Assembly (NCBI RefSeq): GCF_029203305.1
Contig: NC_089463.1
Location: 1,195,001-1,259,000, forward strand
Source of the DNA: Yamadazyma tenuis
Lineage: Eukaryota > Ascomycota > Pichiomycetes > Serinales > Debaryomycetaceae
Length of the DNA stretch: 64,000 nucleotides
Direction: 5' to 3'
Below the pieces are notes generated by a model that saw only the letters and a list, made by a program, of their open reading frames with translations, was not told the origin of the DNA and searched no databases. Below, piece after piece: positions 16,375-26,338 of the stretch. The position numbers and the translations under genes were made by a program. Numbering within the stretch: position 1 is the stretch's first letter; each line of letters starts with the position of its first letter.

Positions 16375-19300
16375 TTAAAAATCATTATCATCACTACTCT
16401 CATCCATATCCATATCAAGGTCACTGTCACTGTCAAGACCCCCATAGTTAACCTCTTTTCTGGACCTGGAGCTCTTTCTGGTTGGTTCATTACCTTCAAT
16501 ACCTCCTTTTGTGCTTTTGAGTGCTTTTGGAACTTTAGGTTTGGGTACAACTCTGACCTTTGAATTATTGGTTTTGATTCTTTTAATAAGAGGGTTTGAC
16601 TTACCCGGCCTTTTCTTGTTTCCGCTAGACAAACGTTGTTTTATCAACCCCCTTAACTGAATCTGGAGCTCCTCAGAAATGTAGACTTTAGTAATGATTG
16701 CATGTGCTTCACTAGTGCTCAACAATGATGTAAAGAACTCTTTCGGAAGTTGGAGTTTTCCAGGCCAGCTTAAAGTTGGCCAGTTTTTGTGCTCACTGAA
16801 CTCTTTGATAATTAACTGACAAAGTTCAGCAACACAATAGACGTTATTGACTTTTTGAGGATAGGGTCTTATGTCATATAAGGATTGCTCAATGGTGGCA
16901 TCTCTGAATTGCTTAACTCTGCTAGCCAAGTAGTACAAAAGTGAAATATTCTCAGAGTTTAAAAGATTATGCAAGCAGAACATTAAAACCTCAAGAGCAA
17001 AAGTGTATGCTTTCAATGTGTCTTGTTCTTGAGCAAATTTTGGGTTATGACTTAGCATATGAATCAAAATGGCTAATGACTTTTCGAATTTGATGGACTT
17101 TTTTGATTGCAGTTTTTTGATCATTGATTTAATCCATGTTTGTGCAGTTAATGATAAATCGTCATCTACCTCATTATTCATGAAAAATACTAAGTTCAAA
17201 AACCTTTCATTTATCTCATCTTTGGATAAATACATCTGTAAGGCTTTCAAGAATTCTGACCTCACACTTCGATTTTCATCTTGAACTAAGAGTACTAACT
17301 TGTTGAGAATATCCACGCCAAAACTTTCACCAAACTTAGAGTGCCTTGCTAATTCGAGTAAGCTTAGACCTCCCTCTAATCTCAACCTCAGTCGATAGGC
17401 CATAGGGGTAGGGACTTCTTTGACAATTTCACCACCATTTATAACCAACATCACAAATAGTTTAATTATAGGCTTGGAAGTATCAACAAATTGTTGTTCA
17501 TCGACTTCCCGTTCTGTCAACAGCTTTAATCTGTTTGTAAAAATCTTCAAAACAAGCAACTTATTAACCAATGACTGATATTGAGAAGGGTTCTCCTGTA
17601 AAATTGAGTCACTGATGAAAGATTCATCATTAACTATATCTTCAGTTATTTCACCATTCGAAAGTAAAATAGATTTTATCAAAGTAGCAGATATGTCACT
17701 AATACTTTCTTCAACAACTTGCGCATGAACTAAAAGTAGGCCGGCAAGAAAAGCCAAATGGGTAGGAAGTAAGGAGGAGTGGATATCCAAAGGAAGAATC
17801 TCTTCAGAAACTTGAGCACAAAGTAGTACTTTTTTAGGACTAAACCCTATCAATTTGATGGCAAATTCAGCTTCCCTAGGTGACCCATGAATCGATAACT
17901 TTTCTAATAGTAATCCAAATTCTTTATCTTTTGGGAATGCAGTTGGAATTTTCTTTACCGTATGATACAAAGTTTTCAAATTATGGGCTCTGGTGGATGG
18001 TATTGTTTCAGAATCCTTAATAGTATCAACTAAATCAATAATATGGCTAGTAAAGACAGCTGGTACGGTTTCTGAAACGTTTGCCAAAAGGTCTTTTGAG
18101 ACAGGGTTCCATTTGTGCGTACTATCTTTCGAAAACTTGAGTAGTTCGACAATGTTGGATTTGTTGTATATGATCAAAGATGATCTGAAAAGCAACAATT
18201 TAAATACAGACACCATATCCGTGGTCGATACAGCATTCTTCTCTTCATCAACTCGAATACTCTTTGGGTTGCTCAATTTTGTCAACAACTCCTTAATAGA
18301 GTTCTTAACCAACAAGAAATCAGAATTAGAAGAAACCGCCTGCCTGATCAAATATAAGAATCGAAAGTTTTTTAACTTGAAGAATCTTTCTAAACATGAG
18401 AAGCTATTCAATCCATCTGATATTGATTCGCTAAACCACTTGGCGACTTTTTCAAGCTTGTTGACTAAGATCAGTCTCTCCTCATTTGACTGCTTCTTCG
18501 TGCTTTCGGATACGTTTTCCTTCTCGTCCGCAAAAGTACCAATCTTAGCGTAGTCTTCACACAACTTTACAAAAGTTTCCATAACTTCAGCGCTTCTTTG
18601 TTGCCTTTTATTTATGGCTTCAAAGGCTTGCATGCTCTTTTCGTTAAGATTTTGGAATATTTGACAAATTCTGTTAACTCTTTGTGTAGTACTCTCAGAA
18701 AGGGGAAATAATTTCTCGAAAAGACATACATCCAATGTTGAATTAATATCCTTATCGTCAATATAGATTAAGGACAAAAGTTGGTTGGGGATTTGTTTGA
18801 AGGAGGACTCCTCCAATTCACTTTCCTCTTTATTCTTTCCACCAAAATCAATTACTTGGTTGTTGACAATAGAACCAAAGTATTGGTTGCACCGGTTACT
18901 TAATGTCACAATTGCTTGTTTTCTGATATCTGAGTTTCTTTCTCGAATCAATTGACTCAATATTTCCATTGTATCTTTATTGAATATTCTAGTAAAGCTC
19001 TCGAATGGGACCTTTTCGATTGAAATACAACTGGCAAGCCGAACCTTTTCATCCGAATCCAATAAGCATTTGTTCAACCCACGACAAAGCTCTGTGGTCA
19101 CTTCTGAAGTCAAACTGGATGCATTATTTATTATCATCGGAACTTGTTCAACCCATTTGCACCTTACACTAGAAGACACATCTAAGGTTTTTTTAAGCCA
19201 TAAATTCCAGGTTTCTCTGTAGTTGATAATGAAGTTTTGGGATGAACCTGAAGAGCCAATCATCTGACCAATGGCGTCAGTAGCGAGAATCCTGACGGTC

Positions 19301-20229
19301 TCATCATCAGCATTGAGTTCTTCTTCAATAAGTCCCATCACAGATTGCAATAGACCAGGTACATAACACCATATATGAATGGACAATTTATGAATTCTCT
19401 TCAAAGCCTCGATAGCTTTCATGTTAATCATTTTACTGGTAGAGTCTTGCTTAAAGTGATCCATTTGCTGTGAGGTCTCGTACAACATTTCCGAGAAATA
19501 CTGAGCTATTTGCCGTGACATGCTATCAGCGTTAGCTTCACATATACTGACTGAAAACTTGAAACCTGGGTTGGAGATTTTCTTGCTTGAAGTAATATTG
19601 GAGGTATTGGGGTTGTTGGTCAAAAGCTTGTCTAGGACTAGCTTCAACACATTATGGGGTAATACTTCTGCCTCAGCCATTATCTCTGAAAGGATATCGC
19701 AAATCAAGGGTTCAAGCCTATGTGGAAAATCCTTATTCGATAAGTCATAGAATACATTGAAAGCAGTTTCAATTAACTGTTCCGAATCAGCCACATCAGC
19801 AATTAAGACCACAGATCTCACCTCAGCAAGTCTCTTCAAAAGGTAGCATTGTTGCTGGAAGTATAAGTTATGAGTATCAGACAACTTCTTGAATTGATTA
19901 AAGAAAGCTTTGAAAATTGATGATATTTCAACAGACGTGAACGGGGCGTCCGGGGCATAGACTCTCAAGATGTCAGCAAGTGCACAGCAAACGTATGCTT
20001 GTACTCCACTATTAGAACTTTTCAAGAGCTTGGGGTTCACGAGATCTTGTTTGATATGATCAAAGGATTTCAAATCTGGGTTCTCTTGATCAATGGTACT
20101 TAACTCTTCGCTCAATTGCTGGAGTCTTTTGACGAGATCCTTGGTGGCGATTGGATTTTGTGGTGTTGATATTATCAGTTTAGAGAACGTCAACTTTGAC
20201 TTTGGAGGGGTTTCTCCCAGTAAAGCCAT
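16375..20229 (-). CDS. PDS5: Cohesin-associated HEAT-repeat protein Pds5
   Basis: A 1284-residue protein, close to S. cerevisiae Pds5 (1277 aa). The first ATG is at 20229 (the frame opens at 20235 with TTG). The N-terminus (KDLVKRLQQLSEELSTIDQE, then VQAYVCCALADILRVYAPDAPF) is the diagnostic Pds5 block. The body is continuous alpha-helical HEAT repeats, including NSDIRKQAIVTLSNRCN. The C-terminal 90 residues are basic and then acidic (KSSRSRKEVNYGG, DSDSDLDMDMDESSDDNDF). Pds5 binds the Scc1-Smc3 interface region, maintains cohesion and regulates cohesin release and acetylation. No introns seen. Confidence 0.95.
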   Translation of the reverse strand: MALLGETPPKSKLTFSKLIISTPQNPIATKDLVKRLQQLSEELSTIDQENPDLKSFDHIKQDLVNPKLLKSSNSGVQAYVCCALADILRVYAPDAPFTSVEISSIFKAFFNQFKKLSDTHNLYFQQQCYLLKRLAEVRSVVLIADVADSEQLIETAFNVFYDLSNKDFPHRLEPLICDILSEIMAEAEVLPHNVLKLVLDKLLTNNPNTSNITSSKKISNPGFKFSVSICEANADSMSRQIAQYFSEMLYETSQQMDHFKQDSTSKMINMKAIEALKRIHKLSIHIWCYVPGLLQSVMGLIEEELNADDETVRILATDAIGQMIGSSGSSQNFIINYRETWNLWLKKTLDVSSSVRCKWVEQVPMIINNASSLTSEVTTELCRGLNKCLLDSDEKVRLASCISIEKVPFESFTRIFNKDTMEILSQLIRERNSDIRKQAIVTLSNRCNQYFGSIVNNQVIDFGGKNKEESELEESSFKQIPNQLLSLIYIDDKDINSTLDVCLFEKLFPLSESTTQRVNRICQIFQNLNEKSMQAFEAINKRQQRSAEVMETFVKLCEDYAKIGTFADEKENVSESTKKQSNEERLILVNKLEKVAKWFSESISDGLNSFSCLERFFKLKNFRFLYLIRQAVSSNSDFLLVKNSIKELLTKLSNPKSIRVDEEKNAVSTTDMVSVFKLLLFRSSLIIYNKSNIVELLKFSKDSTHKWNPVSKDLLANVSETVPAVFTSHIIDLVDTIKDSETIPSTRAHNLKTLYHTVKKIPTAFPKDKEFGLLLEKLSIHGSPREAEFAIKLIGFSPKKVLLCAQVSEEILPLDIHSSLLPTHLAFLAGLLLVHAQVVEESISDISATLIKSILLSNGEITEDIVNDESFISDSILQENPSQYQSLVNKLLVLKIFTNRLKLLTEREVDEQQFVDTSKPIIKLFVMLVINGGEIVKEVPTPMAYRLRLRLEGGLSLLELARHSKFGESFGVDILNKLVLLVQDENRSVRSEFLKALQMYLSKDEINERFLNLVFFMNNEVDDDLSLTAQTWIKSMIKKLQSKKSIKFEKSLAILIHMLSHNPKFAQEQDTLKAYTFALEVLMFCLHNLLNSENISLLYYLASRVKQFRDATIEQSLYDIRPYPQKVNNVYCVAELCQLIIKEFSEHKNWPTLSWPGKLQLPKEFFTSLLSTSEAHAIITKVYISEELQIQLRGLIKQRLSSGNKKRPGKSNPLIKRIKTNNSKVRVVPKPKVPKALKSTKGGIEGNEPTRKSSRSRKEVNYGGLDSDSDLDMDMDESSDDNDF

Positions 20230-20538
20230 CTTCAAATAGGTATGCAGATTCGGTTTAATGAGTAGTTTTACGCGTCTATTTACGTTTCCTACGAAAAGCT
20301 CATTCTTTACGTGTACTGATCATATGCAACACTAAATGATGGCTTGAATCCAACATGAAGGGATACCTACAAAATCTGGAGATGCCAGTATAGTTACCGA
20401 TGTACTCGAGGTTTGCTTGTCCTAAATTGTAACCTATAAAGAAAACATTCTAATTTTGCTAGGCAGCTTGCAGCCATGTATCGTAAGGCTCGTTTTTTAG
20501 TGAGCTAGCTTTGAGAATTTACAATTATCTACAACATC
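20230..20538. other. Divergent intergenic region PDS5 / iminopeptidase
   Basis: A 309-bp region between divergent start codons. An ACGCGT hexamer at about 20271-20276 (MluI-type cell-cycle box, as bound by MBF in S. cerevisiae) lies about 45 bp upstream of the PDS5 ATG; PDS5 is an MBF-type G1/S gene in budding yeast. No RNA gene seen. Confidence 0.45.
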
Positions 20539-21942
20539 ATGGGAACCAGCTATCAGATAGAAGAGACATATAGAGTTCAAAACATCAAGGTGGATGTGCT
20601 CAAGTTCTCTTTGCCACTCTCTTACTTCAATGACGATTATTCTGGTCAGGAAATCCTGGTGTTTGCAACCTTATGCCAAAAATTCGACCCTGAGGTGACG
20701 GACCTTCTTCCGAAAGTCCCAAAAGTTGTCACATTCATTCAGGGTGGTCCAGGATACCCCTGTCTGCCACCAGCTACAAATATTCCGTACACAAACATCT
20801 TCATCGACAGAGGGTACCAAGTTCTTTACATGGACCAGAGAGGTACTGGATTAAGTACCCCCATCAATTCCACTAGCTTCCCTCAATTGATACCCAAGAC
20901 CAGTGAACTGGAGGTAAACTATGTGGTAAAGCAACTACACTATATATTGAACTTTACTGGTGCTTCCATTGTTGAAGACCTTGAAAGAATCAGGGAAATC
21001 TTATTGAAGACTCGCAAATGGTCAATAAGCGGACAATCATTTGGTGGATTCTGTTCATTCATCTACTTATCCAAATATCCAAATTCCATTAAGGAGTCTT
21101 TCATTACAGGTGGAGTTCCTCCTATTAACCATGGTCCTGATGATGTCTACCGCTCAACCTATAAACGTGCCAAAGAGAGAAATATTCATTACTACTCTAA
21201 GTACCCTCAAGATGTCACTAAAGTTAATACGATCTTGACTTATTTATCCACAAACAAAACCAGTTTACCAGACGGAGGTAACTTGTCTGTTGAAAGGTTT
21301 CAGCAGATGGGATTGAACTTTGGTCAACATGGAGGAACAGACAAGATTCATTCTCTTGTACAGTACTTCTACAACGACTTGAAAATGTTCGGGGCGCCAT
21401 CCTTCAACACTTTGACCAGTGTTTTGAACCTGTTGCACTTTGACACCAACGTTATCTATGCATTGTTTCAGGAATCTATTTACTGTGATGGAAATAATCC
21501 TCAAGTCAAGACATCCAACTGGTCTGCTGATAGACTCAGATACTTACCAGAAAATACCAGTTTTGTTTTCCAGGAAGGTAGGGAAGAGCCTACGTTTTTC
21601 ACTACTGAAATGGTGTATAAATCCATGTACAACGACTATGTTGAGTTGCGTCCTTTCAAAGGTTTGGCTTTTGCACTTCATTTAAACACCCAATGGCCAA
21701 AGCTTTACGATATTGAGACCTTGAGGACCCTTACGTTTGAAAAGGTTCCTATTGTTGGGGCTGTTTACGTTCACGACTTGTATGTGGATTTTGATCTTAG
21801 TAGAAAAGTTTTGGAAGACACTTTTGGAGGCAGAAACTTTAGAGCTTTTATGACCAGTGAATTCTTCCATGGTGGATATCTTAAAGACCCTCAAAGAGTT
21901 ATGGGGACATTATTCAAGCTCTTAGAATCCGAGGTTGATTAG
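20539..21942 (+). CDS. Proline iminopeptidase-like serine hydrolase (S33)
   Basis: A 467-residue alpha/beta-hydrolase of peptidase family S33. The HGGPG-equivalent is IQGGPGYPC, followed by MDQRGTGLSTPI, a hallmark of prolyl aminopeptidases. The nucleophile elbow is SGQSFGGFC with Ser167. Near the C-terminus VHDLYVDFDL and EFFHGGY provide candidate Asp and His. Members remove N-terminal proline (or similar residues) from peptides. There is no signal peptide, so a cytosolic location is inferred. The first residue of the motif is Gln, not His, which occurs in fungal members. Substrate unknown. Confidence 0.8.
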   Translation: MGTSYQIEETYRVQNIKVDVLKFSLPLSYFNDDYSGQEILVFATLCQKFDPEVTDLLPKVPKVVTFIQGGPGYPCLPPATNIPYTNIFIDRGYQVLYMDQRGTGLSTPINSTSFPQLIPKTSELEVNYVVKQLHYILNFTGASIVEDLERIREILLKTRKWSISGQSFGGFCSFIYLSKYPNSIKESFITGGVPPINHGPDDVYRSTYKRAKERNIHYYSKYPQDVTKVNTILTYLSTNKTSLPDGGNLSVERFQQMGLNFGQHGGTDKIHSLVQYFYNDLKMFGAPSFNTLTSVLNLLHFDTNVIYALFQESIYCDGNNPQVKTSNWSADRLRYLPENTSFVFQEGREEPTFFTTEMVYKSMYNDYVELRPFKGLAFALHLNTQWPKLYDIETLRTLTFEKVPIVGAVYVHDLYVDFDLSRKVLEDTFGGRNFRAFMTSEFFHGGYLKDPQRVMGTLFKLLESEVD

Positions 21943-21985
21943 GCAAAAAAACACCATAAAATTTGTATATATCTATGTATAGGCC

Positions 21986-23938
21986 CTAAAAGTAGTTGCT
22001 AGGCACTAGGCCCACTCTATGCTCTTGTTCATTCATTCCAACCAACCAAATACCTTGATTATCACCTTCCATGAAATCATGGAATTCAAATATAATTTCA
22101 ATATGGTCGCCCTTTCGGAATGACATATCTCCTGGCTCGACACCCTCGAAGTCATGTTTGGCTTCAAATTTTCTTCTCTCTGATGACGGCTCCAAAACAA
22201 GCACTTTATCAAAAAACTCTGTGAATTCATCAAGTTTGTGCGTAATACTTGAAGTTTTAAAGTTATCACCGGGAGGAATAATATTGGCATTGAGAGGAGC
22301 TGTAATAGGAGCTATCCCGATGCTGTTCTTGGAGGCATTATAAACCTTCACAAGTTTGGGGTTTCCCTTTTTAGTATCTTCCACTAGCTGCGACGTCGAT
22401 ATTGATTGCATGCTGACTGATCTACTATCAAAATCGTCGTCATCACCGTCAAGATTATCAAGATCTTCCTTGTCGCTCATTATACTATCAGACTCATAGG
22501 AATCGTCCAGTTCCAGTTCATTTGACCTTGATTTTGCTTCAAATCCTCCTGCAACAGAAAGAGGGCTCTTTGGTGAAGCAATTGAAGGTGTGGATGGTAA
22601 CGAAGTTAGTACACCAAGCCTTGGCGTAGCAGAAAAAATCTGTTGTCTGGCTGTATTTTGTCTAGGAGGTAAAGGAGGTGGAAGAGGATTATTTTCTTCA
22701 ACAATGATTGGCAAATCTGGAATTTTGGGTATTTTGGAGGGAAAGTACGTTTCTGACCGAAAAGAATTAGGATTGTGGTATTCCAAAAAGGCATTGAGCT
22801 GGTCTGCGATCAAATGTCCGTTGAATATACCGTTGCCTTTATCCACCTTCAAATTGAAGGTCTTTTCTGTCATCTTATTGGTAACCTTATTCCACATCTT
22901 GGTTGCTTTCAGGGTTTTGTCTTCGTCATCAATCTCTTGGTTTATCAACTCTGGGTTCTTTTCTTGGATAATGGTTATAAAAGTCTCTAGTTGTAACCTT
23001 ACAGGTGTCATAGCATTTTCCCAGGCATCCGTAATCGTATTATAATCGTTGTCATCTTTTCCATCGAAATACCCATAGTAAGTAGTAAAATATTTGATAG
23101 TGTCATAAATGCTTTTCAAAGTATCGTATTGCTTGAAAAATATAATCTTAGAAATGGAGTCAATGAACTCCTCCAAAAGTAGAAGAACATGGGGTAAGAT
23201 GGTTTTAGTCTTATCATCTAGTTTTTCAAAAGTATACTTGACCTGATTCAACTTCTTCTCCAAAGTAACCATTTGTTTTTGTTCCTTATCGTCCAACTGA
23301 CTAGTCTTCTTCATTAGTTTTTCGAGTTTCTTATGAGTATTCTCGTACTCGTACTGCTTTTTATTTCTTTTGGAAATAAGCTTAAGTGTACCTTTCAAGT
23401 AATCATTCATTTCGATCACCCTGAGCTTATTTTCCTGGTAAAATAGATCCCAGTCATCCAATGTCTTAGACGTTAATCTGTCCACAGACACCATATAGTT
23501 GTAGATCTGCTCATTAATGGCTGGTACCTCGAAATCCATTTCCTTGGGATGGACCATAGGAGTTTCAGATTCCGCTTGAAGCTTATCAAATTCGTGGTAG
23601 AACTCTTGAATACCTTCAAAATGCAAGGACCCAGCCCCAATCAACTTACTGAATAATTCCACACCCTTCATATGAGACTTGAAAAGCTTTGGGATACCAG
23701 CATTAGCCATTCGGTGGATTTGACTTAGGATGTATTTCATAGCTTTTATGGACCTTTTGATATCATGTTGATATTGAGATATGAGTTCATCATCACTATC
23801 GTAAGTCTTTTTTTTGAATGTATTCTTCACGTTCGAGACATTGGAACCAATGGACGTGGAAATTGAGTTTCCAAAGTGTGTAAGGTTGTTCTTAATCTTG
23901 TCCGGAGCAACCGTATTCTTTATTCTCTCGACAGACAT
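21986..23938 (-). CDS. BAR-SH3 domain protein (Rvs167-3-like)
   Basis: A 650-residue protein from ATG 23938; the frame is open to 23995 without an ATG. Residues about 40-330 are helical with a BAR-type arrangement (long amphipathic helices, KKLEKLMKKTSQLDDKEQKQ and onward). A Pro-rich and acidic linker follows (PLPPPLPPRQ, then SDKEDLDNLDGDDDD). The last 60 residues form an SH3 domain (AKHDFEGVEPGDMSFRKGD, IWLVGMNE, GLVPSNYF). BAR-SH3 proteins tubulate membranes during actin-dependent endocytosis. CTG-clade yeasts have extra Rvs167-like paralogues, and this larger member fits that group better than canonical Rvs167. The exact orthologue is uncertain. Confidence 0.7.
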   Translation of the reverse strand: MSVERIKNTVAPDKIKNNLTHFGNSISTSIGSNVSNVKNTFKKKTYDSDDELISQYQHDIKRSIKAMKYILSQIHRMANAGIPKLFKSHMKGVELFSKLIGAGSLHFEGIQEFYHEFDKLQAESETPMVHPKEMDFEVPAINEQIYNYMVSVDRLTSKTLDDWDLFYQENKLRVIEMNDYLKGTLKLISKRNKKQYEYENTHKKLEKLMKKTSQLDDKEQKQMVTLEKKLNQVKYTFEKLDDKTKTILPHVLLLLEEFIDSISKIIFFKQYDTLKSIYDTIKYFTTYYGYFDGKDDNDYNTITDAWENAMTPVRLQLETFITIIQEKNPELINQEIDDEDKTLKATKMWNKVTNKMTEKTFNLKVDKGNGIFNGHLIADQLNAFLEYHNPNSFRSETYFPSKIPKIPDLPIIVEENNPLPPPLPPRQNTARQQIFSATPRLGVLTSLPSTPSIASPKSPLSVAGGFEAKSRSNELELDDSYESDSIMSDKEDLDNLDGDDDDFDSRSVSMQSISTSQLVEDTKKGNPKLVKVYNASKNSIGIAPITAPLNANIIPPGDNFKTSSITHKLDEFTEFFDKVLVLEPSSERRKFEAKHDFEGVEPGDMSFRKGDHIEIIFEFHDFMEGDNQGIWLVGMNEQEHRVGLVPSNYF

Positions 23939-24073
23939 ACTGAATACAGATGCGCTGCGGTTGGTTGTGATCAATTTAGTGAGAAATTGAGACAAAATTT
24001 AGGAAGTTGCGGTAGCTGCGAAACCATAAGAAGCAAGTATTTTTATTAACTACGGAACTAACTATTCCTTCAC

Positions 24074-25714
24074 TTAAGCCCAAAGAAGGGTGATATACTC
24101 CCAGCCTTTTAACTTAGGGTATTCTGGTTCAGGATAAAGTTCAATATCCCTGAAAATACTCTTCAAGTCAACCTTTTTGGGGTCCTTTAATTTGGTCTTC
24201 TTGATGAGTTTGTATCCAAAATAAAGAATAATGGACAACGGAATGATAAAGTACGCTCCAAAGAAAGAACCAAAGTCAAATTGACCGTGGATAAAGTTGG
24301 TGAATCCACCTGTCAACAAGAAAAGCACCGAGAAGAATAAGGAAAACCACGAAGCGAAAACTGTTCCCTTGAACTTGTAGGGTAAGAGTTTTCTGCTGTA
24401 TCCTTGAGCTTTGAAAGCTCTGGTCATTCCAATGTGGTTAACAGAGATTAGAATCCAATTCAAAAGAAGATTTGACGAAGTAATACTTTGGAACCAAGAG
24501 AACACAGTTTTAGATCCGGAACTGACTGACATATAAGCCAATGGAATGAAAGCACAAGCAAAAGTGACTCCTACCCATGGTAATCCGTGTTTGTTAACTT
24601 TTAAGAAAAGCTTTGGTGCTTGACCCTTCGCAGCTAAAGCGAATAAAGTTCTTGAAGCTTTGATAATACCAATATTAGCCGCACTAAAAGCAGAAGTACA
24701 AACAATAGCATTGATGTAATGAGGCAATACCTTCACTTGCCCTTGCATAGCGACTACAAATGGCGAGGCTGCTGCAGTTCCATTAGGCGACGCAATTGTT
24801 TCGTTATTCGATGGGACGATCAACGTCAACACGAAAACAGTGAGAAGGTAAAGAGTAAACACTCTGTAAAATACTCTCTTTGCGGCCCTGTAAATTGCTC
24901 TTCTTGGGAATTCAGCTTCCCCAGACAATAAACCAATGGCCTGCACACCTCCGTAAGCATAAACCACAGAGGAAACCGTTTTCCAAAAGGCTGCAAAATT
25001 TCCCAAACTACCTGTAGTGTACTTTGCATTGAATGGGCCTGGATCTTTCCAGTATCTGAATCCAATTCTATCACCAGTTCCACCCAAGTCAATAACAAGA
25101 CCGGTAACTATCAATATGACAATCAAAGAAAGCTTCAAGATTCCAAACACAAATTCAATCTCTCCATACCATCTTACGTTGTAAACGTTGGTAGCTATAC
25201 AGGCTACCCCAAAGATAGTAATAAAGATAGCTGGACTCAAGTCGGTCCAATATTGCACCACCACGGCAGCAGCAGAAAGTTCACTGGGCATAATCGAGGA
25301 ATATATATCAGTCCACCCCATCATAAATCCAAGTGCATCGTCAACAAAATGTTCAGAATGTCTGACATAACCACTGGTTACAGGCATAAAACAAGCACAT
25401 TCAGTAATACACATTTGACTAGCACCGACAACAAGACCCACGAGAATATAAGCTAAAAGCATTCCAACCGGACCAGTGGTAGCCAAAGTACCACCAGAGG
25501 AAAGAAATAAACCGGTTCCAAATACCCCCACAAGCGTAATCATTCCCAAATGCCTGGAAGTAAGGGACTTACTTAACGTTCTTTCATGGCGAAAGTGGTC
25601 AAAGTACTCCCCTGCGTCGCTTTCATTTTCCTTTAAGGAACCAACATCTTCTTGGGTTGCATAAACAACCTGATGTTTATCTTTCTCTTGACCACTGACC
25701 ACTGAAGCAGACAT
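24074..25714 (-). CDS. Amino-acid permease (YAT/APC family), copy A
   Basis: A 546-residue permease with 12 membrane segments. TM1 begins SRHLGMITLVGVFGTGLFLSSGG, with the GxG-type substrate loop of the APC fold. Further signatures are VTSGYVRHSEHFVDDALGFMMGW and AFSAANIGIIKASRTLFALA. The hydrophilic N-terminus carries likely ubiquitination lysines, and the C-terminus ends in an acidic YPEPEYPKLKGWE segment. It imports amino acids at the plasma membrane; specificity is not readable. It is a tandem paralogue of the gene at 26339-27985, same strand, 624 bp apart. Two GATAAG elements upstream (25833-25838 reverse, 25856-25861) suggest nitrogen control. Confidence 0.85.
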   Translation of the reverse strand: MSASVVSGQEKDKHQVVYATQEDVGSLKENESDAGEYFDHFRHERTLSKSLTSRHLGMITLVGVFGTGLFLSSGGTLATTGPVGMLLAYILVGLVVGASQMCITECACFMPVTSGYVRHSEHFVDDALGFMMGWTDIYSSIMPSELSAAAVVVQYWTDLSPAIFITIFGVACIATNVYNVRWYGEIEFVFGILKLSLIVILIVTGLVIDLGGTGDRIGFRYWKDPGPFNAKYTTGSLGNFAAFWKTVSSVVYAYGGVQAIGLLSGEAEFPRRAIYRAAKRVFYRVFTLYLLTVFVLTLIVPSNNETIASPNGTAAASPFVVAMQGQVKVLPHYINAIVCTSAFSAANIGIIKASRTLFALAAKGQAPKLFLKVNKHGLPWVGVTFACAFIPLAYMSVSSGSKTVFSWFQSITSSNLLLNWILISVNHIGMTRAFKAQGYSRKLLPYKFKGTVFASWFSLFFSVLFLLTGGFTNFIHGQFDFGSFFGAYFIIPLSIILYFGYKLIKKTKLKDPKKVDLKSIFRDIELYPEPEYPKLKGWEYITLLWA

Positions 25715-26338
25715 ATTCTAAAGTCAAATGTAATTAGTTGCCCCAAGAAGGAGAGGATATTAAGATCAATTTATACCAAAAAAGATTTTTCACCTGTGGC
25801 ATCTTCCGAGATCTTCACAATATATGCTATGGCTTATCAGAAACTTTGAAACCTGGATAAGCCGGTTTTGCGACAGGGTCCTCGATCGTATCTATGGGTA
25901 TTACATACTATCTTCACGCCGTCCACTAAGCACCTAAGTTTATTCACTTCCATCTCGTGCGTCTTTGGTACACGTCCATTGTTCTACGTGGTGGTAAAGA
26001 TCATGTCTAGCACCAACCAAAACTGTGGAAATCGTGGTACTGAGCCCAGGAAGTTAATTTTTTTGTCGCGATATCTCTTTCAAATCACTGTGGCCTCACT
26101 TGTGGAATAAGACATTCCGCATGTAGAGAGCGCTTAATGTGGAGAAACAAGGCGATTCTTTAAGTCCACTAAATGCTGCATGAAACTTCCAAGTGTTTCA
26201 GTTGTTTCCTAGTGATCGGCCCTTTCAAAAGCTTACAAAAGAAAAAAAGTATATGAGCCTTGTAAATTGATATCCACAATAAAACTACGCTAAAATCACA
26301 ATTAGTGGAAGTTATAAGAACTAAAATGTTCCTTTGTT
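25715..26338. promoter_or_regulatory. Promoter of permease A with GATAAG sites
   Basis: A 624-bp region between the tandem permeases. GATAAG occurs at 25833-25838 (as CTTATC) and 25856-25861, about 120-145 bp upstream of the start of copy A. These are binding sites for Gln3/Gat1-type GATA factors in yeasts. The rest has no supported feature. Confidence 0.45.
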